DNA from: Bin55 sp009840545
GTDB taxonomy: Bacteria; Pseudomonadota; Gammaproteobacteria; Pseudomonadales; Azotimanducaceae
Length of the DNA: 64,000 bases
Direction: 5' to 3'
Assembly (NCBI GenBank): GCA_965208815.1
Contig: OZ242357.1
Location: 1,240,001 to 1,304,000 of the forward strand
Part shown: one piece after another, positions 28,052 through 36,836 of the stretch
How positions within the stretch are numbered: the stretch's first letter is position 1
How the letters are laid out: each line of letters opens with the position of its first letter
The notes under the pieces: model-generated
The model's database searches: none
What the model was told of the DNA's origin: nothing
What the model saw: only the letters and a program-made list of their open reading frames with translations
Program-made: the position numbers and the translations under genes

Positions 28052-29557
28052 GTGCAGAATCCAAGACTGACACCAAATCAGATTTATGAATTTCTGGACT
28101 TGGGCTATCTCAAGATTCAGTTACAACACGGAGCGCCAGGAAAGGATTTTGCCGCTCGGATGTTCGAGCGAGCACGGGAGGCTTACAGCAGAGCAGACCT
28201 AGAATCACATCATCACAATCGAATAGCTCATATCGCTGATGAAGGTGTCGACTCTTTACCTGAAGTGAAGCAATTGCATTCGAGCCCAGAAATTAATGGT
28301 GCACTCACGTCGCTACTCGGGCATGACTTCTACCGTTATCGACACTCATTCATTCATCGCGCGGATCAGTTCGACCAATCGTTTCACAAAGATTCACCGC
28401 TGCCTTGGGGAACAAAAGGTGGTATTCGTTCGCATAAACTCGAGTGGACTATGGCGTTCTACTACCCGCAGGACACTACGCTCGCCTTAGGACCCACAGA
28501 AATCTTGCCCGGTTCCCAATATTTGAACGTGGACCGTTTGGGAAGTGGCAATACGTATGGAGAGGATAGGCTCGGACTAGACTTTGAACGAGAAAACGTT
28601 GGATCTTCACCAGATTTAGAACTTCGCGACAAGCACCTCGAGACACAAAGACAGTCTTTGGACGAGTACATAGAACCATTGAGACTCGAAGTGAATGCCA
28701 ATTCGCTAGTCTTGGTTCACTTTGATCTGTTTCATCGAGGCACTCGAATGACATGCGACGGCGAGCGCTACATGTTCAAATTCTGGTATACCCGTACTTC
28801 GGAGCCGGAGCCCGCTAGCGAACAGACCTCTGCATCGTATCAACCGAAGGATAGTCGACGCCAACCAATTGTGAAGGAGATCGGTTCTTGGATGAACTTG
28901 CCTATTAGCAAGTCTCGAGGTGAGCGAGGATCAGACACTTCACCAGATTGTCTGCAAGACGCGAGCGAAGCTAATCGGTTGTGCGGTGGGTACTTGAAAG
29001 CAAGACGTCAAGACGAGAGTCTCATCGACGAAGCATGTTCAGGAATCGAGTCTACGAGAAGGTCTGCTGTCTATGCTCTTGCTGCACGTCCAAGTTTGGC
29101 AAAGAAGGCAATTCCTCGACTTCTCAATTCAGATTCCTTTCTGGATCAACAGTGTGCGATGTTTCTCATTGGTGAGTGTTGCGATATCGGGCACTCGATG
29201 GTCGCGAATGCTGTTGATATGACACGGACCGAAGAAGCCGACGTGTCCAGGGCTGCGATTATCGCGTTGGGCAAGATCAAACGACGACAACAGCATCCTA
29301 TTTCGGAAGACTCACACAACCAAATAGTGGAAAGTTTGTTCGAAGTGTTGAAAGACAGTAACAAGGACGGAGCACATCGACAGCTCGTGTATTTGAGTCT
29401 CCTGTCTTTTGCAGCGGATTCGCACAACACACTAGAGCTTGATCAAGTCGTAGGAATTGAAGAAGCAGTGAGTGCGGAGACAAACAAGTACGCTAGAAGT
29501 ACGGGCGTCGAAGTGCTGGCCCGCGCTGCTCGCGTCACGCTGAATGCCAGTCCCTAG
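28052..29557 (+). CDS. PhyH dioxygenase fused to HEAT-like repeats
   Basis: A 501-residue protein from a GTG at 28052. Residues 1-250 are a PhyH-type dioxygenase: H112-x-D114 (SFHKDSPL), H223 or H228 in VHFDLFHRGTR, and R239 as the likely 2-oxoglutarate ligand. Residues about 310-500 are helical HEAT-like repeats (DEACSGIESTRRSAVYALA, EADVSRAAIIALGKIKR). The repeat half would be a protein-binding scaffold. The fusion suggests a macromolecular substrate or partner, but that is inference. It converges with the ABC exporter; the two stop codons overlap. Confidence 0.75.
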   Translation: MQNPRLTPNQIYEFLDLGYLKIQLQHGAPGKDFAARMFERAREAYSRADLESHHHNRIAHIADEGVDSLPEVKQLHSSPEINGALTSLLGHDFYRYRHSFIHRADQFDQSFHKDSPLPWGTKGGIRSHKLEWTMAFYYPQDTTLALGPTEILPGSQYLNVDRLGSGNTYGEDRLGLDFERENVGSSPDLELRDKHLETQRQSLDEYIEPLRLEVNANSLVLVHFDLFHRGTRMTCDGERYMFKFWYTRTSEPEPASEQTSASYQPKDSRRQPIVKEIGSWMNLPISKSRGERGSDTSPDCLQDASEANRLCGGYLKARRQDESLIDEACSGIESTRRSAVYALAARPSLAKKAIPRLLNSDSFLDQQCAMFLIGECCDIGHSMVANAVDMTRTEEADVSRAAIIALGKIKRRQQHPISEDSHNQIVESLFEVLKDSNKDGAHRQLVYLSLLSFAADSHNTLELDQVVGIEEAVSAETNKYARSTGVEVLARAARVTLNASP

Positions 29558-31326
29558 TCCACATAACGCGCAGCTTGAGTTAGGAACATCTTTGCGTATT
29601 TTCCATTGAGTGCAAGCAGTTCTTCGTGAGGACCCACTTCGATGGCTTCTCCATCCTCGATTACTACGATTACATCCGCCATTCGAACCGTGGAAAAACG
29701 GTGAGAGATAAAGACCACAGTCTTATCTTTCGTCAATTCCGAGAACTTCTCGTAAAGTTGGTGTTCTTTGAGTGCATCTAGTGCTGCGGTTGGTTCATCC
29801 AAAATGAGCACCTGAGCTGGGCTCATGAACGAACGTGAAATGGCAACGTGTTGCCATTCGCCACCGGAGAGATCTACGCCATCGTCAAATCGCTTGCCCA
29901 AGATCGTGTCGTAGCCTTCGGGAAGCTCTTCTATGGTCTCGTGGCTTCCTCCCCGAATCGCTGCATCTCGAATTCTGTCCATGTCATCGATTTGAGAAAC
30001 ATGACCAAGACCTACATTGAGCGATGCTGATAAGTCGTAGCGAGAGAAATCCTGAAACACGACACTGATATTCTGGCGTACCTGTTTAAGGTCGTACTCT
30101 TTAAGGTCAACTCCATCAACTAGCACAGTTCCTTCAGTTGGATCGTAGAGGCGCGTTAGCAACTTAATAATGGTTGTTTTTCCTGCACCGTTCTGACCGA
30201 CGATTGCGATTTTTCCTCTCGGCGGAACGAAAAAAGATACCTTCTTCAGGATTTGGGCGTCGGTTAAGGGATAGGTGAAACAGACGTCTTTAAATTCTAT
30301 GCCTTTTCGAATCTTATAGGGGAACGGCAAAGGATTCGGAGATGGTGGCGGAGCCAAAGCCCCTTCGACTGATAGAGGATCGAGATCGATAAACTGAAAG
30401 AAACGAGTAACGAACAGGGAATTCCGATAAAAACGGCCAGCTCCGCGTATCAAGCCGGCCAATTGTTGTCGACTCTGCTGCGACGATGTAAAAACCAGTA
30501 CCAAGTCTCCAGTAGAAATTTCTCCGTTCACAAGTTGCATGACGGCGTAAGTCCAAATTCCGGCGATACCAACCAAGGCTAAGACGCTAAGTACAGATTG
30601 AACTTTCATCTCGGACATGATGAGCGCTCTATAGCCTTCGATGTAGATATTTCGAAAGTAATGAAATTGCTCTATGAAGTAGTCCTTAAGGCTAAAAACA
30701 CGTACCTCTTTGGCGTTGTATCTGTTGGTGACGATATCTGACAAATAGAAGGACATTCTGCTGTTTCGAATGAGGTCCGCATCAAAGGTGTAATAGCGAC
30801 GGGCATACTTGGCTTGTACAACTACATCAGGGAGGGTCGTAACGATTAAGACAGCGATCGCTAAGGGGTGTAATACGAGTAGCAGGCCCATAGTCACAGA
30901 TAGTTGCAAGAACTGTTGAATCAACGTCAAGGTACCGATACAGCTTGAGTACAACTGATACATCTGATCGCGTGCATGATGGAGTTGATCGTAGAACCGA
31001 GGTGACTCGAAAAACGCCAAATCTAGGTTTCCCGCAGTCTCGAGTAGCAAGCTTTGACCCTTGATTCGGACTCGTTCCTGCAGTAGTGTCTGAAGTACAC
31101 CGTTCACCGCTCCAGTAAGCATTTGTGCCGTCCACAGTGCGAACATCACCAGCAAGGGTGTAAGTGCGGCAGTCCAAGGCAGTTCTTCGAGAAGTGCAAA
31201 TTCCGCTGAGTCGATAATCAGTTTTTGCGTCCAGAGGATGGCGGGCGCTATGAGCGCAGAGGCCAGCATCAACGATGCAACCGCAAGGAAAATTACCGGT
31301 GACGTATCCCACAGAAACCTGAACAC
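29554..31326 (-). CDS. ABC exporter (fused membrane and ATPase domains)
   Basis: 590 residues from the first canonical start, a GTG at 31326. The membrane half has about six helices. The ATPase half has Walker A GQNGAGKTTIIKLL, signature LSGGEWQHVAISRSF, Walker B VLILDEPTAALD and the H-loop FISHRFSTV. It is a type IV (MsbA/LmrA-like) exporter half-transporter that would work as a homodimer. The frame stays open for 57 codons upstream of the GTG and reads like real protein (EEDFRQALKDVILVIPR), with no ATG, GTG or TTG; see findings. Substrate unknown. Confidence 0.88.
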   Translation of the reverse strand: MFRFLWDTSPVIFLAVASLMLASALIAPAILWTQKLIIDSAEFALLEELPWTAALTPLLVMFALWTAQMLTGAVNGVLQTLLQERVRIKGQSLLLETAGNLDLAFFESPRFYDQLHHARDQMYQLYSSCIGTLTLIQQFLQLSVTMGLLLVLHPLAIAVLIVTTLPDVVVQAKYARRYYTFDADLIRNSRMSFYLSDIVTNRYNAKEVRVFSLKDYFIEQFHYFRNIYIEGYRALIMSEMKVQSVLSVLALVGIAGIWTYAVMQLVNGEISTGDLVLVFTSSQQSRQQLAGLIRGAGRFYRNSLFVTRFFQFIDLDPLSVEGALAPPPSPNPLPFPYKIRKGIEFKDVCFTYPLTDAQILKKVSFFVPPRGKIAIVGQNGAGKTTIIKLLTRLYDPTEGTVLVDGVDLKEYDLKQVRQNISVVFQDFSRYDLSASLNVGLGHVSQIDDMDRIRDAAIRGGSHETIEELPEGYDTILGKRFDDGVDLSGGEWQHVAISRSFMSPAQVLILDEPTAALDALKEHQLYEKFSELTKDKTVVFISHRFSTVRMADVIVVIEDGEAIEVGPHEELLALNGKYAKMFLTQAARYVD

Positions 31327-31643
31327 TCGAGGAATTACAAGGATTACGTCCTTGAGTGCTTGTCGGAAGTCTTCTTCGCCTGGTCGAAATGTGCGTCGAG
31401 CAGTTTGGCCGATATTTCGATCTGTAGCTTGAGCTTGTCGCCGCGCATTGTCTCGACGATTGCGTCTGTTTCTTAGTGGTTGATCAATAATCGTCGCTCA
31501 AACTAGATATTGCGAAGAAGGAGAAAGGAACGAGAGTGTGTTCTGGTGCTGTGACCCGCAAAGAAAGCGAAATCAAGACGATTTACGAAGCGATTCCCTC
31601 TACCCCATGTAAGTGTAATACATTTTCAGTCGTATGTGAACCT

Positions 31644-31651
31644 CTAACAAG
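31644..31651. repeat. Left 8-bp direct repeat flanking the IS
   Basis: CTAACAAG directly outside the left inverted repeat is repeated exactly at 33353-33360 outside the right one, as expected for a target-site duplication. Confidence 0.8.
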
Positions 31652-33352
31652 CCTTGATATCCGGTTAAGGTCTGCAGAGGTCGGATTCTAGATCATTCCC
31701 TTCCAACGCCAGATAGTTTTTGCTCTTGAATGGGACGAGGATGCCGCCACGAACGCCGAGTGTGCGCGAGAGTCGACGGGGAACCGCATATTTCGGCGCG
31801 ACTACGCGTGGGCGCGCCGGTTTTGCGAGTTTTGGGACGAACCGATTCGCGGAAGAGCGGAACTCTTCGCCGGTACGTGGAACATGTCGCCGCTGCGTCA
31901 GTCTCGATGTCGCCCGACGCGGCGCTCAGCTTGCGACGGTCTCCCCGAAGCTGTCCGCGGCATGAAGCAGCCAGGCCAGCTCCCAGTTCGAGCGCGCGAA
32001 GTTCAGATACAGACGACGGCCGGTGCGCACCAGCACGGCCACCGTGCGCATCAGGTGCCGGATGACGTAGCCGAGGCTGCGGCTCCGCGCCTCCTTGGGC
32101 AGCATGCGGTGCTGGACGGCCCGCACCAGCAGCTGGGCGATCAGGGCGCACTCGTAGTACGCCTGGTTCGCCCGGAACCCCATGCAGCGGGGATGGTGCA
32201 GGTTCATCTCCCGCAGCGGGCCCTTGAACGCGTTCTCCTGCCCCTGCTTGCCGCGATGGCGGAGCACCAGCTCCTTCAGGTCGAGATCGTCGCGCGACAC
32301 CAGGATCACGGTGTGCCGCGGAAACAGCAGCCGCTCCCCGCCGACCACTTCCTGGCGCACCACCACGTAGGTCTGCATGTTGCGCCACCGCGTCGGGCGA
32401 TGCGTGATCAGCGCCGCCCTCTCGTGCTCGTTGATCTCCTCCCAGTCCGCGTCCTCCAGCACCTGTGCCGCCGCGTCCAGGATCGGTCGCTTGGCGACCT
32501 CCGAGGTCACGCTGACCGAGTAGTCCCAGCCCCGGTCCTCGAAGTGCTCCACCACGTCCCTGCGGTAGTAGGCGTTGTCCATGCGCCCCCACACCGGAAC
32601 GCCCGCCAGCAGCGGCTCGACGTCGCGCTCCACCTGCTCGAGCCAGCCGTGGGCGGGATGGGTGTTGCCCGGCCGAAGACGACCGCTCACCTGGACGTGC
32701 CCGACGAAGGCGGCCGCCAGCTGGTAGCCGGTCTCCCCCTGGTAGTCCCTGGCCGCCCCCTCGAAGCGTCCGCCCCGCACCTCGATCTGCGTGGAGTCCA
32801 GAAACAGCGGCACGTAGCCCAGCTCGTCGAGAAAGTGCCGCGCCATCCCCGGAACCACCTCCTGCGCCATCTTGCGGCCCACCGCCCGCAGCGCGGCGAC
32901 GTCCGTATCCTCGAAGCGGGCCAGATGCTCCCCCACCCGGCGAGGGCTCGGACGCTCCGTGAGACCCAGCAGCTCGCACGCCGTCCGGTCCCATCCCAGC
33001 ACCTCCAGATCCGACAGCGCCCCGTTCCCCAGGGCCAGCGAGGCGATCAGCGACCACGTCCTCTCGGCGTCCGGAACCCCCCGTCGCCGTCGCTTCAGAG
33101 AGCGCAGAGAAGAGAGCGCGCGAAACAGATCCAGTCGACGCGCCATGCGCGAAAGAAAGCACAGCCCGCCCGATCCCGTGAGATGGTGATTGCTGAAATC
33201 GACCTCGACGCGACGGGGATTTGTTATCATGCTCATACGCCTCCGGTGCGCACCTGACAGGTGAGTTGTTTAGGAATCGCTATTTTAGCGAAACGACCTG
33301 TTATGAGCGCGCCGGATTTTCTTTGGCAATTTCGCTTAACCGGATATCAAGG
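31652..33352 (-). mobile_element. IS1380-like insertion sequence, 1701 bp
   Basis: The ends are perfect 18-bp inverted repeats: CCTTGATATCCGGTTAAG at 31652-31669 and its reverse complement at 33335-33352. An 8-bp direct repeat CTAACAAG flanks the element on both sides. One transposase gene fills most of it. The coding part is strikingly GC-rich compared with the surrounding DNA, which points to recent arrival from a high-GC host. Perfect ends, intact flanking repeats and an open transposase suggest a young, possibly active insertion. It inserted between an ABC exporter gene and a VOC gene without breaking either. Confidence 0.92.
31926..33236 (-). CDS. IS1380 family transposase
   Basis: A 436-residue DDE transposase. 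Likely catalytic residues are D147 (PLFLDSTQ), D220 (WGRMDNAYY) and E334 (HRGKQGQENAFKG), the last in the Y/H-R-G-x-Q-x-x-E context of IS4/IS1380 enzymes. The length and the N-terminal segment (GSGGLCFLSRMARRL) fit IS1380. Codon use is very GC-rich, unlike all its neighbours. Several long frames in other phases of this region are by-products of the high GC content. It appears complete from ATG to stop. Confidence 0.92.
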   Translation of the reverse strand: MSMITNPRRVEVDFSNHHLTGSGGLCFLSRMARRLDLFRALSSLRSLKRRRRGVPDAERTWSLIASLALGNGALSDLEVLGWDRTACELLGLTERPSPRRVGEHLARFEDTDVAALRAVGRKMAQEVVPGMARHFLDELGYVPLFLDSTQIEVRGGRFEGAARDYQGETGYQLAAAFVGHVQVSGRLRPGNTHPAHGWLEQVERDVEPLLAGVPVWGRMDNAYYRRDVVEHFEDRGWDYSVSVTSEVAKRPILDAAAQVLEDADWEEINEHERAALITHRPTRWRNMQTYVVVRQEVVGGERLLFPRHTVILVSRDDLDLKELVLRHRGKQGQENAFKGPLREMNLHHPRCMGFRANQAYYECALIAQLLVRAVQHRMLPKEARSRSLGYVIRHLMRTVAVLVRTGRRLYLNFARSNWELAWLLHAADSFGETVAS

Positions 33353-33360
33353 CTAACAAG
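33353..33360. repeat. Right 8-bp direct repeat flanking the IS
   Basis: Exact copy of CTAACAAG at 31644-31651. The inserted element separates the two copies. Confidence 0.8.
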
Positions 33361-33459
33361 TGCAAAATTTTGTTATCAGGAGAATGTTGACAGATTGAAA
33401 GGGTGTTTCGAGCTTGATATCCCCCTACAATAACGCGCTCTCTCTCCTGGACTAAAGAC

Positions 33460-33870
33460 ATGCCCGCCATCAATACCTATCTGACGTTCAACGGAAACTG
33501 TCGCGAAGCAATGGAGTTTTATAGCTCAGTGTTTGGCACCAACATCGAATCCATGCAAACGTTTGCGGATGGTCCAGAATCCAATTCAGAAATCGAAGGA
33601 GAACGCATCATGCACGCATCCATGACGTTTGACAACGGAACTCTGATGGCAAGTGACACTCCACAGGATTCGTCCGATTTGGTCGTTGGCGGAAACTTCT
33701 CTCTAAGCCTTGAAACGAAGAATCCCGAACAAACAGATGATTGGTTACAGAAACTTTCGAGTGACGGAGGGGAGGTGACCATGCCCGCTGAAAAAACCTT
33801 CTGGGGTGCGTATTTTGGGATGTGTCGCGATCGATTTGGGATTAACTGGATGGTTCTCTGCGACCATTAG
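33460..33870 (+). CDS. VOC family protein, PhnB/DUF1428-like glyoxalase fold
   Basis: A 136-residue protein of the vicinal oxygen chelate superfamily. It opens MPAINTYLTFNGNCREAMEFYSSVFG, has the internal RIMHASMTFDNGTLMASD, and ends FWGAYFGMCRDRFGINWMV, the PhnB/3-demethylubiquinone-methyltransferase-like pattern. The fold is four beta-alpha-beta-beta-beta modules; these proteins are mostly dimers with metal or small-molecule binding, and the function is often unknown. It is a single gene just right of the IS. Confidence 0.85.
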   Translation: MPAINTYLTFNGNCREAMEFYSSVFGTNIESMQTFADGPESNSEIEGERIMHASMTFDNGTLMASDTPQDSSDLVVGGNFSLSLETKNPEQTDDWLQKLSSDGGEVTMPAEKTFWGAYFGMCRDRFGINWMVLCDH

Positions 33871-33918
33871 AGCGTAGCTGAACGAATACAAAGATTGCAC
33901 TGTGAACCAAAGACCAGT

Positions 33919-34274
33919 TTAGTTTTCACTTAGCACAAAAATTCGTTCTACACCATCATTGCTCCAGTTAGACTCTAGCTCCCGCCGTAGTAATTCTGCT
34001 TCGTGATCTTGGGTAACTCCATCAAAAGAATCTGTGTAAGTATCGACTCTCGTAATTTTTTGTGCGTTTACGTTGACCATACCGGTAAGTCGTCTACTTC
34101 GCTGACGTTCAACACACCACTGTTTTTACATTGCGCCAACAGGTTGTAGGCGGCCTGTGCTTGTACCGGAGAGGATAGCATCTGATCCAGAGATTCAAAC
34201 AAGCTATCGGGATTGGTCTTTGCCCAACGACTGAACACTGCACAGTAGTAATTGGATTGCTGATTGTCAGATAG
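33919..34274 (-). pseudogene. Remnant of a family A helical-repeat protein (C-terminus)
   Basis: On the minus strand, codons from 34274 down to a stop at 34068 encode NYYCAVFSRWAKTNPDSLFESLDQMLSS, closely like the family A C-terminal segment (YYQSVVDSWAARDGTELYESLDSLPS in the 40.9-kb gene). After a frame change a further 53-codon frame (33919-34080) has coding-like sequence ending RRELESNWSNDGVERIFVLSEN. The N-terminal 85 percent of the gene is absent. Too short and broken to be called as a normal gene; the alignment to the family is what reveals it. Confidence 0.7.
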
Positions 34275-34565
34275 TTACAAACCCAATTCTCCTAGATTTC
34301 TAATACAAAAAGTGACACAGTTTCCTTCAAAATGACGCTCCCACACGTAACTAGAACTGTGCCTTGATTGACCGTGGTTTCGCTGAGAACAAGAAACCTA
34401 TATCGACTGAACTCTGATCCAGACGGACATTATCAGAAACTGTTTCAAGAAATTTTTGTGGACCTGTCCTGACCTGAGATTCAAAGAAATCGACCTTAGC
34501 TCTAATTCAAGAGTCAGACGACTTTCCGTGTTACCATTGGTTTTCACACCCAACCCTCTATTCCT

Positions 34566-34931
34566 ATGAAAATAAAAACTTGGATTTGTCTCATACTCAG
34601 TGGCCTTCTGCTTTACGGGATTTCTGCTAATGCGGGAGGAGCCCAATGTGCGGCAGCGGCAAAAGAGGCTGCCGCGAAAGCGAATGCGTCTGAAGATTCC
34701 AAAGCAGAAGCTACGCCTGAAGCTCTGGAAGTTCCAGTTGTAAAAGAAGAAGCTCTCGCCCTCACGATTTCTGAGGAAAGCCTGGAAACACCGGTCGTCA
34801 CGGATTTTGCTGTAGAAATAGAACTTTCTAAGAAATCCGTTGAAGTACCAATCGTGGAAGAAGCCGATTCGAAAACGGAAAAGAGCACCCCGACAAGCTC
34901 TGAAGAGGAAGTCGTCGAAAAATCTAAATAG
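34566..34931 (+). CDS. Small acidic secreted low-complexity protein
   Basis: A 121-residue protein with a signal peptide (MKIKTWICLILSGLLLYGISANA). The mature part is rich in Ala, Glu, Lys, Ser and Val with three loose repeats of a (L/V)EVPVV-like motif: LEVPVVKEEA, LETPVVTDFA and VEVPIVEEAD, spaced about 28 residues. It is probably disordered and periplasmic. One cysteine lies near the start of the mature part (GGAQCAAAA), possibly a lipobox variant. No family recognised. It lies in the accessory region. Confidence 0.6.
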   Translation: MKIKTWICLILSGLLLYGISANAGGAQCAAAAKEAAAKANASEDSKAEATPEALEVPVVKEEALALTISEESLETPVVTDFAVEIELSKKSVEVPIVEEADSKTEKSTPTSSEEEVVEKSK

Positions 34932-35170
34932 GCAAGCTTCTTTCTAAAGCGTCTCGTAGACGAGAATTGATACTACAGGACCCTTTCTTCTCGCACGGTA
35001 TCGGTTACCTCTTCCGAGGACTTGCCAAATAGGGGACACAGAGCCGTTAGAGTGCTCTTTGTACACCCTCGATTACGTGTGCTGCGTAACGGGTTTACGC
35101 ACGGCATTATGATCAATCCCTGAAAAAGAGCTATTGTCAGCGGTCTGTGTTCTGAAACAAGCTCTTAGGC

Positions 35171-35201
35171 CTCAGCAATGAGCATTGGCACCATTGCTGA
35201 G
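35171..35201 (+). promoter_or_regulatory. Perfect 10-bp inverted repeat before a family A remnant
   Basis: CTCAGCAATG at 35171-35180 pairs exactly with CATTGCTGAG at 35192-35201 across an 11-base loop. It ends 25-34 bases before the possible starts of the truncated gene. There is no T-run, so it is not an ordinary terminator. An operator or an mRNA hairpin is possible. Confidence 0.4.
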
Positions 35202-35225
35202 TAACTCTTCAAGGTCAAGATAGAC

Positions 35226-35636
35226 TTGAACTTCATGACAAAGAAAAGATTCTCATTGATTGGGCTGCTCTCTGCTGCTGTATTGGGAATGATCGTGATG
35301 TTCGCAATTTCTTGGGGTATCAACCTAACAGGTGGCTCGGCACTTCGGGAGTCAGATCAGAGATATGTTGCGCAGAGTACTTCCTCTTTAGATGAGCAGG
35401 ATTCCGGCCCGCGGCGAGCAACTAATCTGAATGCGCTGTCCAGCTATGAAAATAGTTTTAATCGGAGCATCGCACTTTACAGAATGCTTGCCGACACGGG
35501 ACAGAACAAACTTCTCGAGTTGTGGCAACAATCGAAGGAAGTAGAACACAATGGCTATCGAGAAGAGATCCAAGTTGCAATAACCCGCAAACTCTCCTAG
35601 ATAGCTCCTCAAGTCGCTCTTGATCGAGCTCTTTAG
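35226..35636 (+). pseudogene. Truncated family A gene (N-terminal fragment)
   Basis: Starts at the ATG at 35235 (or a TTG at 35226): MTKKRFSLIGLLSAAVLGMI, a cytoplasmic tip plus a membrane anchor. It then has the family N-terminal motif SSYENSFNRSIALYRML and ends at a TAG (35598-35600). The frame continues past the stop with APQVALDRAL, matching the next family segment, then meets another TAG. The remaining about 480 residues are gone. It is nearest to the 55.1-kb copy. If translated, it would give a 121-residue membrane-anchored fragment. Confidence 0.8.
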
Positions 35637-35895
35637 TCTTCTAGTTTGTAGCGTGCCCCATCGGTTATCTCTGTCTTCCTAGAATAATCGCAGTCCGATT
35701 TGGACGGTGCAAACACGGGACCACAAAGTAACCGCGCCGGAAAGTCAAGCATCTATTGAAATAGGAGGTCTGATCGATTTCGACTGAATATTTGAGTCTT
35801 CGATGGTTCGAACACAAATCGGGCCATCCAATAGGTAGAAGTCCACGGGATTACTGTTAAGATTCAGTTACTAGGCCTTGTTTGAGGATTGAAGA

Positions 35896-36519
35896 ATGAA
35901 ACCACCATTGCGCACAGTTCAATGCCTAGCTGCTATTGGTGCATTGTTAGTTTCGCTAGCAGTGTTCGCGAAAATAGAGGGTATTTATGTCTTAGAGGCT
36001 GACGTTACTAGTTCAAAGGTACAAGACAGTACATTGGAGATTAGCGTCGATAAGGATGGCCGGTACTCGGCAACACTGACCGATAGCTTGAATGTACTTC
36101 AGTACACGGAAGACATTGTTGTAGATGAGAGCGGTTTTAAAGCCAGTTTTTTCTTGTCAGAGTCTAATGGAGAAAAGCACCTCACTTTCACAGGCACATT
36201 TGAAGACGGCGAGCTAATTGGCAAGGCTTCTACTAGCTCCAACGGAGAGATTGACTTCATTGGCAATGTCGACGACGAGACTGGGACAGTAGCTTTCGAC
36301 AAACTAGAAATGGAGGAGGCCATTGAAAGTTGCTACGAGCAAGTCACTGGTGAACCAATGGACAATATTCAGAGGATTACTGGGGATATTGACAGCAAAC
36401 TCGAGCATTGTGTACTCAAGCAGGTCCCGTCGCTCGAGCACATCAGTCTGTGGTACAGAGGATCGTCTCGGGGACTAGTTCCTGGAGTGCATATGGCTGA
36501 GATACAGACTACGGACTGA
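35896..36519 (+). CDS. Family C secreted protein, two conserved cysteines
   Basis: A 207-residue protein with a signal peptide (MKPPLRTVQCLAAIGALLVSLAVFA), then a beta-rich region beginning IEGIYVLEADV and a helical C-terminal part. It is a paralogue of the protein at 59.1 kb: shared segments include Y(V)LE, YSATLT, PMDNIQRIT and YRGSSRGLVP. Two cysteines (ESCYEQVTG and LEHCV) are conserved in both and probably form a disulfide. No known family was recognised. It lies upstream of a thioredoxin lipoprotein gene on the same strand, so it could be a redox client; that is inference. Confidence 0.7.
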   Translation: MKPPLRTVQCLAAIGALLVSLAVFAKIEGIYVLEADVTSSKVQDSTLEISVDKDGRYSATLTDSLNVLQYTEDIVVDESGFKASFFLSESNGEKHLTFTGTFEDGELIGKASTSSNGEIDFIGNVDDETGTVAFDKLEMEEAIESCYEQVTGEPMDNIQRITGDIDSKLEHCVLKQVPSLEHISLWYRGSSRGLVPGVHMAEIQTTD

Positions 36520-36836
36520 AATATGAGTGCCATGTCGAATAATTGGGCTCACATTGTCTTCTTTGTGTGTTCTATCTGAATGAAGAAAATCTGGATGGTT
36601 GGAATGGGACGCACAACTGAAGACATCATTCCTCCACGCAAGATAGCACGACGTGAGCAATGTTCTCTTCGTTGTGCCAGAAAATCAAAGCTCCAAAAGC
36701 AAACAGGTCAATCTAACATGAGGATGTAGGCTATTGCGTTCAAGAAAAACGGTATTTCGGCAAGTCAGCTCATCTCAAGTTTCGTAATGTTTGTTCTTAT
36801 GATGACAAGACATTTAGAATAGCTCTCGATGCTCGG
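36520..36836. other. Intergenic, nothing recognised
   Basis: 317 bases with no coding-like frame and no clear terminator. It may carry the promoter of the following thioredoxin gene. Confidence 0.4.

Noticed and set aside
31693..33257. Long open frames in other phases of the IS on both strands (up to 489 codons)
   Set aside because: They arise from the high GC content opposite or out of phase with the transposase; no domains, and low-complexity Gly/Ala/Arg composition.
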